A stretch of 64,000 nt of DNA. It comes from Acinetobacter sp. Marseille-Q1618. Lineage in GTDB: Bacteria > Pseudomonadota > Gammaproteobacteria > Pseudomonadales > Moraxellaceae. The translations under genes were made by a program, and so were the position numbers. The stretch lies in contig NZ_CADDWJ010000001.1 of the NCBI RefSeq assembly GCF_902809855.1, forward strand, positions 1,364,001-1,428,000. Reading direction: 5' to 3'. A model generated the notes under the pieces. That model had not been told where the DNA came from. It worked only from the letters and a program-made list of their open reading frames with translations, and ran no database searches. Below, piece by piece: positions 44,063 through 53,864 of the stretch; the stretch's first letter is position 1, and each line of letters starts with the position of its first letter.

Positions 44063-47062
44063 TTACTCATCAGCATCATTATCCATAGAATCAGTATCAC
44101 CTTCATCCATGATTGTTTCATCACCAACAAGTTTTTCATTATCCACTAATGCTTCACCATCAACAGTAACTTCAACTGAATCAATGATTTCCTCATCTTC
44201 TTCAACCGCGTCAATCGCTTCAACACCGACTAATGTCTCATCATCACCCAAACGGATCAAACGAACACCTTGCGCATTTCGACCTGTTTGTGCAATTTCA
44301 GAAGCACGAGTACGTACCAAAGTACCGCCATCAGAAATTAACATCACTTCTTTGGTCACATCGATTGCAACTGCACCGACCAACTCTCCGTTACGTTCAG
44401 ATGTTTTGATCGCAATCACACCTTTACCGCCACGTTTCTTAGTTGGGAAGTCATCGACTGGGGTACGTTTACCATAACCATTTGCAGAAGCGCACAGCAC
44501 TTCTCCAGTTTCAGGTACAACAACCAATGATACGATACGACTAATAAATGCTGAATCTGTAGACTCATCATCATCCGAATCTACATCAGTTTCATCTTCT
44601 TCCGCTTGTGCCACTGCAAGTGTTACACGCATACCACGGACACCTTTTGCGGTACGTCCCATCACACGTGCATCAGTTTCAGAGAATCGAATTGCTTTAC
44701 CTTCATTTGAGAACAACATGATTTGCTGTTCGCCATCAGTAATTGCAACACCGATCAAAGTATCTTCTTCTTTCAGTTCAATCGCACGTAAGCCATTTGC
44801 ACGAACATTACCAAATTGTTCGAGTTCAACACGCTTCACTGTACCTGACGCAGTTGCCATAAACACATAGAAGTTTTTGCGAACACTTTCAACACGTTCT
44901 GCAAACTCAGCGATTAAATCATCTTGCACATCAGTTGTAGAAAGTTCTAATCCAATTTCTTTCAGTTGCTTACGAAGAGCATCAGATAAATCATCTGGAT
45001 TTTCACCTAATTCAGCGAATGCAACTTTCAATGCTTCATAATGTGCTTCAATGATGGCATTTTCACGCAGTTTTTCTACGTTTGAACGCACAAAATTTCT
45101 GAACTCAGCTAAACGTTCTGTAAATTTCTTCGGTGCATCAATCACAGGTAAAATCGCTGTAATCGTTTCATCTGCTTCTAATGGTAATAAATTCACCATT
45201 GGACGACCTTTGGCACCACGAGAAGCTTGCGGCACTTCAAACACTTTCAAGCGATAAACTTTACCGACATTGGTAAAACACAATACTGTTGCGTGGTTTG
45301 ATGTCACAATAAGATGTTGAATATAATCATCTTCTTTCATCGAAGTCGCAGATTTACCACGACCACCACGACGTTGTGCAGCATAGTCGGATAATGGTTG
45401 AGTTTTTGCATAACCTGTTTTAGAAACAGTAAGTACAACTTGCTCTTCTGGAATTAAATCTTCACGTGAAAAATCAATACGTGATTCAACAATTTCTGTG
45501 CGACGTGCATCGCCATATTGTTGCAAAATCAACGCCAACTCTTCTTTAATCACACCCATCAACAAATTAAAGTCATTTAAAATCGCTGTAAGTTCAGCAA
45601 TTTGACCTAGAATTTCTGAATATTCTGCTTGTAACTTATCTTGTTCAAGCCCCGTTAAACGATGCAAACGTAATTCTAAAATCGCACCCACTTGTGCAGG
45701 TGATAAACGGTAAATTTCACCCTCTAAACCAAATGGACGATTTGGATCTTCACCCTCAATCTCATCTGGACGTACTGAAATCGCACCCGCTTTTTCAAGC
45801 AATGCCACCACATTTCCACCTGCCCATTCACCCGCAAGTAAGCGTTCACGCGCTTCTTGTGGATTCGCAGATGTCTTAATGGTCTCGATAATGTCATCGA
45901 TATTGGCTAAAGCAACCGTCAAACCTTCTAAGATATGACCACGTTCACGTGCTTTACGCAATTCAAACATCGTACGGCGTGTCACAACTTCTTGACGGTG
46001 ACGAATAAACGCCGCAATGATGTCTTTCAAATTCATTAACTTAGGCTGACCATTATCCAGACAGACCATGTTAATGCTAAAAGAGTTTTCAAGCTGCGTA
46101 TTTAAGAATAGATTATTAACAATAACTTCTGCATTTTCGCCACGTTTTAAGTCGATGGCAATTCGCATACCTTCTTTATCTGACTCATCACGTAACTCAG
46201 AAATCCCTTCCAGTTTTTTCTCTTTCACCAACTCAGCAATACGTTCGATAGTTTTTGCTTTATTGACTTGATATGGAATTTCCGTAAATACAATCGTAGT
46301 ACGACCAGTTTTTTGATCTTCTTCAAAATGGTATTTACCACGAATATGTAAACGACCTTTACCGGTACGATAGGCATCTACAATGCCTGATTTACCATAA
46401 ATAATACCGCCCGTAGGGAAATCTGGACCTGAAATATATTCCATCAATCCTTCGATACTAATATTTGGATTATCAGCATAGGCTAAACACGCATTCACAA
46501 CTTCGGTCATGTTATGCGGTGCCATATTGGTTGCCATACCAACGGCAATCCCTGCTGCACCATTGATCAGAAGGTTTGGAATACGAGTCGGCATCACTTG
46601 GGGAATACGTTCAGAACCGTCGTAGTTATCTTCCCAATCGACTGTATCTTTTTCTAAATCAGCTAAAATCTCATGCGTGAGTTTGCGCATACGGACTTCG
46701 GTATAACGCATTGCCGCAGCGCTATCACCATCCACTGAACCGAAGTTACCTTGACCATCCACCAACTGATAACGCAAACTAAAATCTTGCGCCATACGAA
46801 CAATGGTTTCATAAACAGCTGAGTCGCCATGTGGGTGGTATTTACCGATCACATCACCAACTACACGGGCAGATTTTTTATACGCTTTGTTATAGTCGTT
46901 ACCCAGCTCGTGCATAGCGAAAAGCACACGACGATGAACAGGCTTTAGACCATCGCGTACATCTGGTAATGCACGTGAGACAATAACGCTCATCGCATAG
47001 TCTAGATATGAGTGCTTGAGTTCATCCTCAATGGCAATCGGTCTAGTTTCCGATACGCTCAT
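44063..47062 (-). CDS. gyrA: DNA gyrase subunit A with an 89-residue insertion in the C-terminal domain
   Basis: GyrA cuts and rejoins DNA for negative supercoiling. The N-terminal domain is standard: catalytic Tyr120 in AMRYTEVRM, and a QRDR with wild-type S81 and E85 in [13 protein letters not shown]. The GyrA box QRRGGRG and the beta-pinwheel repeats follow. At 999 residues it is longer than the roughly 905 expected for Acinetobacter. Residues 642-730 ([12 protein letters not shown] to VESVRKN) are extra: charged, Glu/Lys/Ala-rich and probably helical, lying between the AILPV strand and the [12 protein letters not shown] strand. The tail is strongly acidic. Apart from the insertion it is typical Acinetobacter GyrA. 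Confidence 0.96.
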   Translation of the reverse strand: MSVSETRPIAIEDELKHSYLDYAMSVIVSRALPDVRDGLKPVHRRVLFAMHELGNDYNKAYKKSARVVGDVIGKYHPHGDSAVYETIVRMAQDFSLRYQLVDGQGNFGSVDGDSAAAMRYTEVRMRKLTHEILADLEKDTVDWEDNYDGSERIPQVMPTRIPNLLINGAAGIAVGMATNMAPHNMTEVVNACLAYADNPNISIEGLMEYISGPDFPTGGIIYGKSGIVDAYRTGKGRLHIRGKYHFEEDQKTGRTTIVFTEIPYQVNKAKTIERIAELVKEKKLEGISELRDESDKEGMRIAIDLKRGENAEVIVNNLFLNTQLENSFSINMVCLDNGQPKLMNLKDIIAAFIRHRQEVVTRRTMFELRKARERGHILEGLTVALANIDDIIETIKTSANPQEARERLLAGEWAGGNVVALLEKAGAISVRPDEIEGEDPNRPFGLEGEIYRLSPAQVGAILELRLHRLTGLEQDKLQAEYSEILGQIAELTAILNDFNLLMGVIKEELALILQQYGDARRTEIVESRIDFSREDLIPEEQVVLTVSKTGYAKTQPLSDYAAQRRGGRGKSATSMKEDDYIQHLIVTSNHATVLCFTNVGKVYRLKVFEVPQASRGAKGRPMVNLLPLEADETITAILPVIDAPKKFTERLAEFRNFVRSNVEKLRENAIIEAHYEALKVAFAELGENPDDLSDALRKQLKEIGLELSTTDVQDDLIAEFAERVESVRKNFYVFMATASGTVKRVELEQFGNVRANGLRAIELKEEDTLIGVAITDGEQQIMLFSNEGKAIRFSETDARVMGRTAKGVRGMRVTLAVAQAEEDETDVDSDDDESTDSAFISRIVSLVVVPETGEVLCASANGYGKRTPVDDFPTKKRGGKGVIAIKTSERNGELVGAVAIDVTKEVMLISDGGTLVRTRASEIAQTGRNAQGVRLIRLGDDETLVGVEAIDAVEEDEEIIDSVEVTVDGEALVDNEKLVGDETIMDEGDTDSMDNDADE

Positions 47063-47475
47063 GCATACTCCTTATTTCAAGCAACCAAGTTACTCGATTT
47101 ATATCGTCAATCTTGCAAAAAATTTGACCTAAAAATATAAGTCAAAATCTAAAATTCAGCCGAAAATTATAGCACAAAAACTTCCATTTTTGTGGCTTAA
47201 AATACAGCTAAATCTTGTTAAATTTATAGATATAAGCGTCTATTTATTCACCGATTTCAACTTTATAGACAACATACGAAGAACAAAGTAAAAAGACAGC
47301 GAAAATTATTTGAAAATTCATGTTTTAATTTTTTCTTTATCATTATTTTTAGATCTAATATTTTCTTTATAAAATGCACTTAATTGTTTTATTGTATTTT
47401 TATGCTTAGAAAAATCTGATTAACCTTCCAAATTATAAAAATAATTTAGAAGGTCTTTAAGATGCTGAGATGCAA
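47063..47475. other. Intergenic region upstream of gyrA
   Basis: This 413-bp region lies between gyrA (minus strand) and the DUF2147 gene. It is AT-rich with no ORF. It must hold the gyrA promoter and leader near 47063-47200. GAAGGTCTTTAAG near 47450 and AACCTTCC at about 47422 form a loose palindrome that may end the DUF2147 transcript. I see no other element. Confidence 0.4.
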
Positions 47476-47967
47476 TTATGGTTTGTTTATTTCAGTTTTT
47501 AGATCATTCACTTTCACCCAAACTTGAGTGCGTCCTAACATAGAAACCCCAACAAATCCTCTTAAACGAAAACGTCGCCCCTCTGCAATTAACTGTCCTT
47601 TTCCTTCAAATATTTTTCCACTTTTTGCTTCTAAAACTTTACCATGAATAAAATTATTTGGCTTTTTAGGATCTTCAACAAAACCAGATAAAATCTGCAT
47701 ACCGACAAGTGGCTTATTTTTATATGGTTCAGGACATTTAACACAATGTGTCAGCGTTGCACCATTTGGTGTTGCAAAACGATGAACAATAAAACCACCA
47801 TAAGTTCCATCCTCCATTTTTTTAATCTCAATAATCGACAATGCTTCCCCTGTACGATCATCCACACTTTTCCAATACCCTGCTAATGAACTTGCATAAG
47901 CCTGTGTTAAAGCCCCGATTCCCAACAAAGCAATTAACCCGATTTTTTTTAAAATATTCTGTTTCAT
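47476..47967 (-). CDS. DUF2147-family exported protein
   Basis: This 163-residue product has a signal peptide (MKQNILKKIGLIALLGIGALTQAYAS) and the DUF2147 core: LAGYWKSVDDRTGEALSIIEIKK, an HCVKCPEPYKNKPLVGMQILSGF segment with paired cysteines, and GRRFRLRGFVGVSMLGRTQVWVKV. It is a lipocalin-like beta-barrel family of unknown function in the periplasm. The start is set to ATG 47967, with AGGA 7 nt upstream; the longer reading is not supported. Confidence 0.85.
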   Translation of the reverse strand: MKQNILKKIGLIALLGIGALTQAYASSLAGYWKSVDDRTGEALSIIEIKKMEDGTYGGFIVHRFATPNGATLTHCVKCPEPYKNKPLVGMQILSGFVEDPKKPNNFIHGKVLEAKSGKIFEGKGQLIAEGRRFRLRGFVGVSMLGRTQVWVKVNDLKTEINKP

Positions 47968-48234
47968 CTTATATCCTATAAGAATTATGTACCCTTCCTC
48001 ACTGGAAGTAAGATTCATATTACGTGTACCTTAATAAAATACAATTGTTATTTTTAAAATAATCTACTGATAAGGCTTAATATTTTTAAATAATAAAATA
48101 ATATTCATCTAATTTTTATCTAAATTTAGCTTCAAGTTTTAATATTAATTTTCACTAACAATTAAATGATAAAAATAAATTCATGCGCAAAAGAGCATAC
48201 AAGAATCAATATGAATGTTCCAAATAGTCGATAT

Positions 48235-48666
48235 TTATGGATGAGAATTACCCATAATATCAATTATCGATACCACAAAAATGATCATTGCCCATAAAAT
48301 AAAAAATAATACTTTTTTATTTCTCAAGGGCGATTCAACATTTCTATCTTGTGCTTTTAACGTTTTTTCTTGTACTGAGATCAGTAATTTTCTTAGATTA
48401 TTTTTATTTTTGGTTTTGTTCTCTTTATTATTCGGAAGATTTTCATTCGTTAATTGATGCTGATTTGAATTTGAACCTTGGTTTAGTTTTATATTTGAAT
48501 CTTGTTTAAAGCTATGTGGTTTTTGAGTTTCACGTCGAATTGAAGATTGGACGTATTGACTACCCGTAAAATCATCAAAAGATTTCTGATGCTTTAAGCG
48601 TACACCACAGATGCCACATCTAACCGCCTCATTGATATTTTCAGCATAACACTTGTGACATTTCAT
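48235..48666 (-). CDS. Small zinc-ribbon protein with C-terminal membrane helix
   Basis: The 143-residue product starts MKCHKCYAENINEAVRCGICGVRLK, two CxxC pairs that form a zinc ribbon. A Gln/Asn/Lys-rich linker follows (about 30-100), then a single membrane helix (VLFFILWAMIIFVVSIIDIM) at the C-terminus. The arrangement suggests a tail-anchored protein with a cytosolic ribbon. It lies next to a decayed membrane-protein gene, so the two may once have formed a unit. The function is unknown. Confidence 0.7.
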   Translation of the reverse strand: MKCHKCYAENINEAVRCGICGVRLKHQKSFDDFTGSQYVQSSIRRETQKPHSFKQDSNIKLNQGSNSNQHQLTNENLPNNKENKTKNKNNLRKLLISVQEKTLKAQDRNVESPLRNKKVLFFILWAMIIFVVSIIDIMGNSHP

Positions 48667-48700
48667 TGTATTTATCCTCTTTTGATGTTCACAGAAGTTT

Positions 48701-49095
48701 TCAATCCAATTTTCTTAAAATATTTTCTCTATCAAAAATCAATCGATACAAGAAAGTGAGAATCAAAGCGACCAGTCCAAAAAGTACATAAACAACAATT
48801 AAAGAGTATTCCTAATAAATCCACACCACCATCCAATGACTCTAATGTAGACAATATTTTAGACCGATCTTTTCTAAAAGTATCTCCCAGTAAAAGGCAT
48901 GCTATCTGCTATCTGCTATACAACCAAATATTATACTCAGTATTGAATGAACAATCATACCGAAGCGGTCATCCACCATATTCATTCTCATGGTATAGAC
49001 CATTCCGAGCATAATCGCACTCATAAGCAAGGCTGACTGAAAACGATGATTCTTTTAAAAATATGGTCTTGTGTGAATTTTAAATTCATTTTCAT
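48701..49095 (-). pseudogene. Decayed gene for a small multi-pass membrane protein
   Basis: Read from ATG 49095 on the minus strand, three frames join end to end: MKMNLKFTQDHIFKRIIVF; then QSALLMSAIMLGMVYTMRMN ... SIIFGCIA; then CLLLGDTFRKDRSKILSTLE ... LGILF; and finally IVVYVLFGLVALILTFLYRL ... LRKLD with a TGA at 48701. One break coincides with a tandem 7-bp repeat, AGATAGC twice after TATAGC, and removing it restores the frame. The whole would be a protein of about 125 residues with three membrane helices. Several lesions make it a true pseudogene. The family is unknown. Confidence 0.6.
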
Positions 49096-49135
49096 TTTTA
49101 TCATTTATTTTTAATAAATCAATATACATAAAAAA

Positions 49136-49166
49136 TGCCCCTAATTTCTTAGGAGCGTCTTTTTTG
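49136..49166 (-). terminator. Terminator after etfA
   Basis: GCCCCTAA and TTAGGAGC pair around a short loop, with T runs on both sides. On the minus strand it follows the etfA stop by about 20 bp. Confidence 0.7.
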
Positions 49167-49183
49167 AAACTTAAATTTCAGAA

Positions 49184-50116
49184 TTAAAGTTTAGAAACCA
49201 ATTCTGGAACTACAGTATTCAAATCACCAACTAACCAGTAGTCAGCAACAGCATTGATTGGCGCTTCTTCATCTTTGTTAATCGCAACGATCACTTTAGA
49301 ATCTTTCATACCTGCCAAATGCTGAATTGCCCCAGAAATACCTACAGCGATATATAGATCAGGTGCAACGATTTTACCTGTTTGACCAACTTGCATATCG
49401 TTTGGAACGAAACCAGCATCAACCGCAGCACGTGAAGCACCTTGTGCAGCACCAAGCTTGTCAGCAAGTGGATCAAGTACTTTATGGTAGTTTTCACCAG
49501 AACCTACACCACGACCACCAGAAACAACGATACGTGCAGCAGTTAATTCTGGACGTTCAGATTTCACGATTTCTTCGTTAATAAACTTAGAAATACCCGC
49601 ATCACCTGTAGATGTTGTTGCTTCAACCGCAGCAGAACCACCTTCAGCAGCAACAGCATCAAATGCAGTACCACGAACAGTTGCAACAACAACTGGCTCA
49701 GAAGATTCTACAGTTGCAATTGCGTTACCAGCATAGATTGGACGTTTAAAAGTTTTAGCACCTTCAACAGCGATGATGTCAGTAATCATACTTACATCTA
49801 ATAGTGCAGCAGCACGTGGAAGAATGTTCTTACCTGTAGTTGTAGAAGCAGCAAGGATATGGCTATAACCTTTTCCTAATTCTGCAACAAGTTTTGCTAC
49901 ATTTTCAGCCAATTGGTTTGCATAAGCTGGATCGTCAGCAAGCAATACTTTGCTTACACCTGAAACTTTAGCAGCTTGATCAGCAACAGCTTGTGCACCT
50001 GAACCTGCAACTAGTACAGTGATATCACCACCGATTTTTTGAGCCGCAGCAACAACGTTTAATGTTGCACCGTTAAGTGCTTTATTGTCGTGCTCAGCGA
50101 TAACTAAAATACTCAT
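49184..50116 (-). CDS. etfA: Electron transfer flavoprotein alpha subunit
   Basis: EtfA, with EtfB, carries electrons from acyl-CoA dehydrogenases to the ubiquinone oxidoreductase. The 310-residue protein starts MSILVIAEHDNKALNGATLNVVAAA. It has the C-terminal FAD-binding signature ARIVVSGGRGVGSGENYHKVLDPLADKLGAAQGASRAAVDAG and VGQTGKIVAPDLYIAVGISGAIQHLAGM. AAGGA lies 7 nt upstream of the ATG. It follows etfB by 17 bp in one operon. Confidence 0.97.
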   Translation of the reverse strand: MSILVIAEHDNKALNGATLNVVAAAQKIGGDITVLVAGSGAQAVADQAAKVSGVSKVLLADDPAYANQLAENVAKLVAELGKGYSHILAASTTTGKNILPRAAALLDVSMITDIIAVEGAKTFKRPIYAGNAIATVESSEPVVVATVRGTAFDAVAAEGGSAAVEATTSTGDAGISKFINEEIVKSERPELTAARIVVSGGRGVGSGENYHKVLDPLADKLGAAQGASRAAVDAGFVPNDMQVGQTGKIVAPDLYIAVGISGAIQHLAGMKDSKVIVAINKDEEAPINAVADYWLVGDLNTVVPELVSKL

Positions 50117-50133
50117 GATTTTATCCTTCTGTA

Positions 50134-50886
50134 TTAGATCACTTTCGCTTCATTTTTTAATTTTTCTACAAGCTCATCAACAGATTTCACTTGTACGCCA
50201 GCTTTACGTTCTGCAGGTGCCTCAACTTTAACTGTTTTAAGTTGAGTTGCTGGAGAAACGCCATAATCAGCAGGAGACTTAGTATCAAGCGGTTTCTTAC
50301 GTGCTTTCATGATGTTTGGAAGCGCAGCATAACGTGGCTCATTCAAACGTAAGTCAGTTGTGATGATCGCAGGAAGACCAAGCTCAACAGTTTGTAAACC
50401 ACCGTCAATTTCACGAGTCACTTGAACTTTGTCGCCTTCAACTTTCACTTCTGATGCGAAAGTACCTTGACCAGCATTTAACAATGCACCAAGCATCTGA
50501 CCCACTTGGTTAGAGTCGTCATCGATTGCTTGTTTACCCAAAAGGATGAGTTGTGGTTGTTCTTGTTCAACAACACCTTTTAAGATTTTAGCAACTTCTA
50601 AAGCACCTAGTTGGCTTTCATCAGCTTCAACTAAGATACCACGGTCTGCACCCAATGCCATCGCAGAACGGATTTGTTCTTGTGATTCTTTAGCACCAAT
50701 CGAAACCACTACGATTTCAGAAACAGTTCCTTTTTCTTTTAAGCGAACCGCTTCTTCCACTGCGATTTCATCGAATGGGTTAATTGACATTTTAACGTTA
50801 GTAAGGTCTACCCCACTATTGTCCGGTTTAACGCGAACTTTAACGTTGGCATCAACCACACGTTTTACAGCAACAAGAGCCTTCAT
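50134..50886 (-). CDS. etfB: Electron transfer flavoprotein beta subunit
   Basis: EtfB is the AMP-binding partner of EtfA. The 250-residue protein starts [28 protein letters not shown], then [21 protein letters not shown]. It continues with [24 protein letters not shown] and the ETF-beta signature region [36 protein letters not shown] lies 5 nt before ATG 50886. It is the first gene of the etfBA operon, which fits the fatty acid oxidation genes nearby. Confidence 0.97.
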   Translation of the reverse strand: MKALVAVKRVVDANVKVRVKPDNSGVDLTNVKMSINPFDEIAVEEAVRLKEKGTVSEIVVVSIGAKESQEQIRSAMALGADRGILVEADESQLGALEVAKILKGVVEQEQPQLILLGKQAIDDDSNQVGQMLGALLNAGQGTFASEVKVEGDKVQVTREIDGGLQTVELGLPAIITTDLRLNEPRYAALPNIMKARKKPLDTKSPADYGVSPATQLKTVKVEAPAERKAGVQVKSVDELVEKLKNEAKVI

Positions 50887-51452
50887 GTAATCCTCGGCTG
50901 TTTTAGCAAAAGTAAATGTTAAGAAGAGTTATAATAACCCTTCATTTAAAATTATTTAGGTGTCCTATTTGGCATTTCGGTCAAGTCACAATTCACCAAA
51001 GTGATGTAAAAAAGCGTAAAAATAGTTGAACGCACAGTTCAAAATATTTTTTACAAATGCTTCTATTTATTAAAATTATTATTTAACATTTATTAATATA
51101 TTGATTTTATTAAATAAAATTATAAAATAATTCTCAAGGAGTTTTTAAAGATTTAACAGCCATAAATTAAAATCTATTTTTTTTCGCTAAAATTTATTGA
51201 TGCCATATATCAAGAAATGTCATTTAAGATATAAGACCAAAAATAATTACTTTTTTTTACGTTTATTCACAATTTTAGTTTTAGATTAAGATTAATTCCA
51301 AGATAAATAAACCAATAAATTTTAAAATTTGAATGAGAAGATAAGTATTTCTGCGCTTATAAAATACAGACCACTCAACAACTCAAATGTGAATATAACT
51401 TTTCAAAGGGTAATAAATCTACTCAAACCGTATTTTAAAATACTATCCATAA
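50887..51452. other. AT-rich intergenic region upstream of etfB
   Basis: About 565 bp without an ORF, very rich in A and T (about 51050-51330). The etfB promoter should be near 50930-51000. A short GTCAAG...AAAGTGATG stretch near 50980 is more mixed in sequence. I found no RNA structure or repeat to report. Confidence 0.4.
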
Positions 51453-51476
51453 AAAACAGGCGATTGCCTGTCTTTT
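51453..51476 (-). terminator. Terminator after the small 60-residue gene
   Basis: ACAGGC (51456-51461) and GCCTGT (51466-51471) form a short GC-rich stem with T's on the minus strand, just past the stop codon at 51483. Confidence 0.72.
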
Positions 51477-51482
51477 AACGCT

Positions 51483-51665
51483 TTAACGCTTACCCATCGA
51501 ACGACGTGTACCACGAGGTGGCATCCATGTCCGATCTGCATATTGTTGTGGTTTTGGGCGCATGCCCTCCACATCTTCATCAGCAGGCTTCGCATCATTG
51601 GCTTGTTTCACTGGGAAAGGTAACTTTGCCACAGCTTTTTTCTTGGGCGTATTTTGGGTGCTCAT
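51483..51665 (-). CDS. Small basic, proline-rich protein of unknown function
   Basis: This 60-residue product, MSTQNTPKKKAVAKLPFPVK..., is rich in Lys, Pro and Arg and ends RTWMPPRGTRRSMGKR. It has no membrane segment and looks partly disordered. A compact own transcript unit, with GAGTG near the ATG and a terminator 7 bp after the stop, supports it as a real gene. The role is unknown; a nucleic-acid-binding or ribosome-linked role is only a guess from the charge. Confidence 0.6.
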   Translation of the reverse strand: MSTQNTPKKKAVAKLPFPVKQANDAKPADEDVEGMRPKPQQYADRTWMPPRGTRRSMGKR

Positions 51666-51887
51666 CAGATTCACTCAATTTTAACTGCACATATTGTACG
51701 AAAATTTATGCCTTGATGCGAGTTCTCACGCTATTTATATAGCCTGTTTGTATTTTATTGATACATTAATTTTTGATTTTCGTGATTTTTTGGTGAATTT
51801 GCTTAGATTTTACGCGACCAACTCGGAATTTTTAAGCTATTATGGTGTGCTTTTTTATTTTTAATCCCCATAAGAAGGAATACTGCC

Positions 51888-53114
51888 GTGGACGTACGTC
51901 TCTCTGATCGTGTAAATGCCATCAAACCGTCCCCTACTCTTGCTGTAACCAATAAAGCTGCTGAATTAAAAGCTGCTGGCAAGAATGTTATTGGCTTGGG
52001 CGCTGGTGAACCTGATTTCGACACCCCACAACACATCAAAGATGCAGCAATTGCAGCAATTAATAACGGTTTTACCAAATACACTGCTGTTGACGGTACG
52101 CCTGGGCTTAAAAAAGCAATCATTGCGAAATTAAAACGTGATAACAACTTAGAATACGCTGCAAACCAAATCTTGGTGTCTTGTGGTGGTAAACAATCAT
52201 TCTTTAACTTGGCGCTTGCTTTGTTAAACAAAGGTGATGAAGTAATCATTCCTGCACCTTATTGGGTAAGTTATCCAGATATGGTGATCATCGCTGAAGG
52301 TGTTCCAGTAATTGTTAAATGTGGCGAAGAACAACGCTTCAAAATCACCCCTGAACAACTCGAAGCTGCAATCACAGACAAAACACGTTTAGTAGTTTTA
52401 AATAGCCCATCTAACCCGACAGGTATGATTTATACCAAAGCTGAACTTGAAGCTTTGGCTGAAGTACTTCGTAAATATCCAGAAGTTCTAGTTGCTTCTG
52501 ATGATATGTACGAACCAATCCGTTGGGATGACGAATTCTATAACATCGCAACTGTTGCACCTGATCTTTATGACCGTGTAATTGTTTTAAATGGTGTATC
52601 GAAAGCTTATGCAATGACTGGCTGGCGTATCGGCTATGCAGCAGGTCCTGCAAAACTCATCGGTGCGATGAAAAAAATCCAATCTCAATCAACTTCAAAC
52701 CCAACTTCTATTTCACAAGTTGCTGCTGAAGCTGCATTGAATGGTCCTCAAGACGTACTTCAACCAATGATTGAAGCATTCAAACGTCGTCATGACTTGG
52801 TTGTAAATGGTTTGAATGACATCAAGGGCATCACTTGCCTTCCTGCTGATGGTGCATTTTATGCTTATGCGAATATCCGTCCATTGATTCGTGCTAAAGG
52901 TTTAAAATCTTGCACAGAATTTTCTGCATGGTTATTGGAAGAAACTGGTGTTGCAGTTGTTCCCGGTGATGCATTTGGTTTAGGTGGTTATATGCGTATT
53001 TCTTATGCGACTGCTGACGAAGTGTTGGTTGATGCACTTGCACGTATCAAAAAAGCGGCTGATTCAATCAAAGGCGTGGATGCTGCGATTGCATCTATCG
53101 AAGCTGAGAAATAA
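51888..53114 (+). CDS. Class I PLP-dependent aminotransferase (AspC/aspartate aminotransferase type)
   Basis: This 408-residue enzyme swaps an amino group between an amino acid and 2-oxoglutarate. Motifs are IGLGAGEPDFDTPQHIKDAA, GNN-type KYTAVDGTPGLKKAI, NSPSNPTGM, DDMYEPIRW and the PLP lysine in GVSKAYAMTGWRIGYAAGP. The sequence is closest to the AspC/AatA family, which mostly transfers from aspartate. The start is GTG 51888, with AAGGA 8-9 nt upstream. An own terminator at 53137-53166 shows a single-gene transcript. Confidence 0.93.
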   Translation: MDVRLSDRVNAIKPSPTLAVTNKAAELKAAGKNVIGLGAGEPDFDTPQHIKDAAIAAINNGFTKYTAVDGTPGLKKAIIAKLKRDNNLEYAANQILVSCGGKQSFFNLALALLNKGDEVIIPAPYWVSYPDMVIIAEGVPVIVKCGEEQRFKITPEQLEAAITDKTRLVVLNSPSNPTGMIYTKAELEALAEVLRKYPEVLVASDDMYEPIRWDDEFYNIATVAPDLYDRVIVLNGVSKAYAMTGWRIGYAAGPAKLIGAMKKIQSQSTSNPTSISQVAAEAALNGPQDVLQPMIEAFKRRHDLVVNGLNDIKGITCLPADGAFYAYANIRPLIRAKGLKSCTEFSAWLLEETGVAVVPGDAFGLGGYMRISYATADEVLVDALARIKKAADSIKGVDAAIASIEAEK

Positions 53115-53136
53115 TCTACACTAAAAAATAGATATG

Positions 53137-53166
53137 AAAAGCCTACAAATTATTGTGGGCTTTTTT
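53137..53166 (+). terminator. Terminator after the aminotransferase gene
   Basis: AAAAGCCTACAA and TTGTGGGCTTTT pair over 12 bp with one G-U and end in a T run. It also borders the convergent gene at 53172. Confidence 0.82.
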
Positions 53167-53171
53167 ATAAT

Positions 53172-53864
53172 TTAAATATCATATAACCCCCAGTAAACCT
53201 CTGTATTAGGAGTACAGAAAAAACCTTCAAAGGGATAAATCTCTAAAATTTTTTCAATAATTTCTTTAGAAGAACATAAAAATGTACATTGGCTATCCCA
53301 ATGAGTAGCAAATAAAATCTTGTGATCTTCTGTATAATTACAGTGATGAGTTTGTTGAGAAGCTAATAATTCTTCTAAATTATAAAGGGTTGCTGGATGA
53401 TAAGAAAACTCATCTACTTGCCAAAGTTTAGTATAATTCAATTTATGCAAACACTTGAGAATTGCATCCGAAAGAAAAGGTGAAATTATTCCTGTTGCAT
53501 CAGGATAAAGAATCCTATTATCTATAAATAAGCGCTCTAATTCCAAAGCATAATTTTCATTAGCAACATCTTTATTTAAAGCACCAAATAATGTCCTTAA
53601 TCCAATATCTATTTGAGAAAAATTCTGAAATTTAGTTAATTTTATGACTTCTCGCCATGAAACAGACTCACAACCTTCACGTAGCTCTTGATCAGTTGGC
53701 CAATTATCATTATTTATTGACTCCAAATCCATACTGATTCCTCGGTAGAATGGATGAAGCATAATATAAACAGCCTCAAAATATCCTTTATAATATTCTA
53801 GAATCTTTCCATCCTGAGGGTTAGAGGCGTAAATTTCAGGGATTAATACGCTATTTCTATTCAT
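53172..53864 (-). CDS. DUF2711-like protein, 230 residues
   Basis: This 230-residue soluble protein ends ATHWDSQCTFLCSSKEIIEKI...PNTEVYWGLYDI, a C-terminal pattern I associate with DUF2711, a family of unknown function. The N-terminal half starts MNRNSVLIPEIYASNPQDGKILEYYKGYFEAVYIMLHPFY. Trp and His residues are frequent. It overlaps the EamA transporter gene by 8 bp and is read with it on the minus strand, so it may be an accessory gene of that operon. The family assignment is tentative. Confidence 0.5.
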   Translation of the reverse strand: MNRNSVLIPEIYASNPQDGKILEYYKGYFEAVYIMLHPFYRGISMDLESINNDNWPTDQELREGCESVSWREVIKLTKFQNFSQIDIGLRTLFGALNKDVANENYALELERLFIDNRILYPDATGIISPFLSDAILKCLHKLNYTKLWQVDEFSYHPATLYNLEELLASQQTHHCNYTEDHKILFATHWDSQCTFLCSSKEIIEKILEIYPFEGFFCTPNTEVYWGLYDI

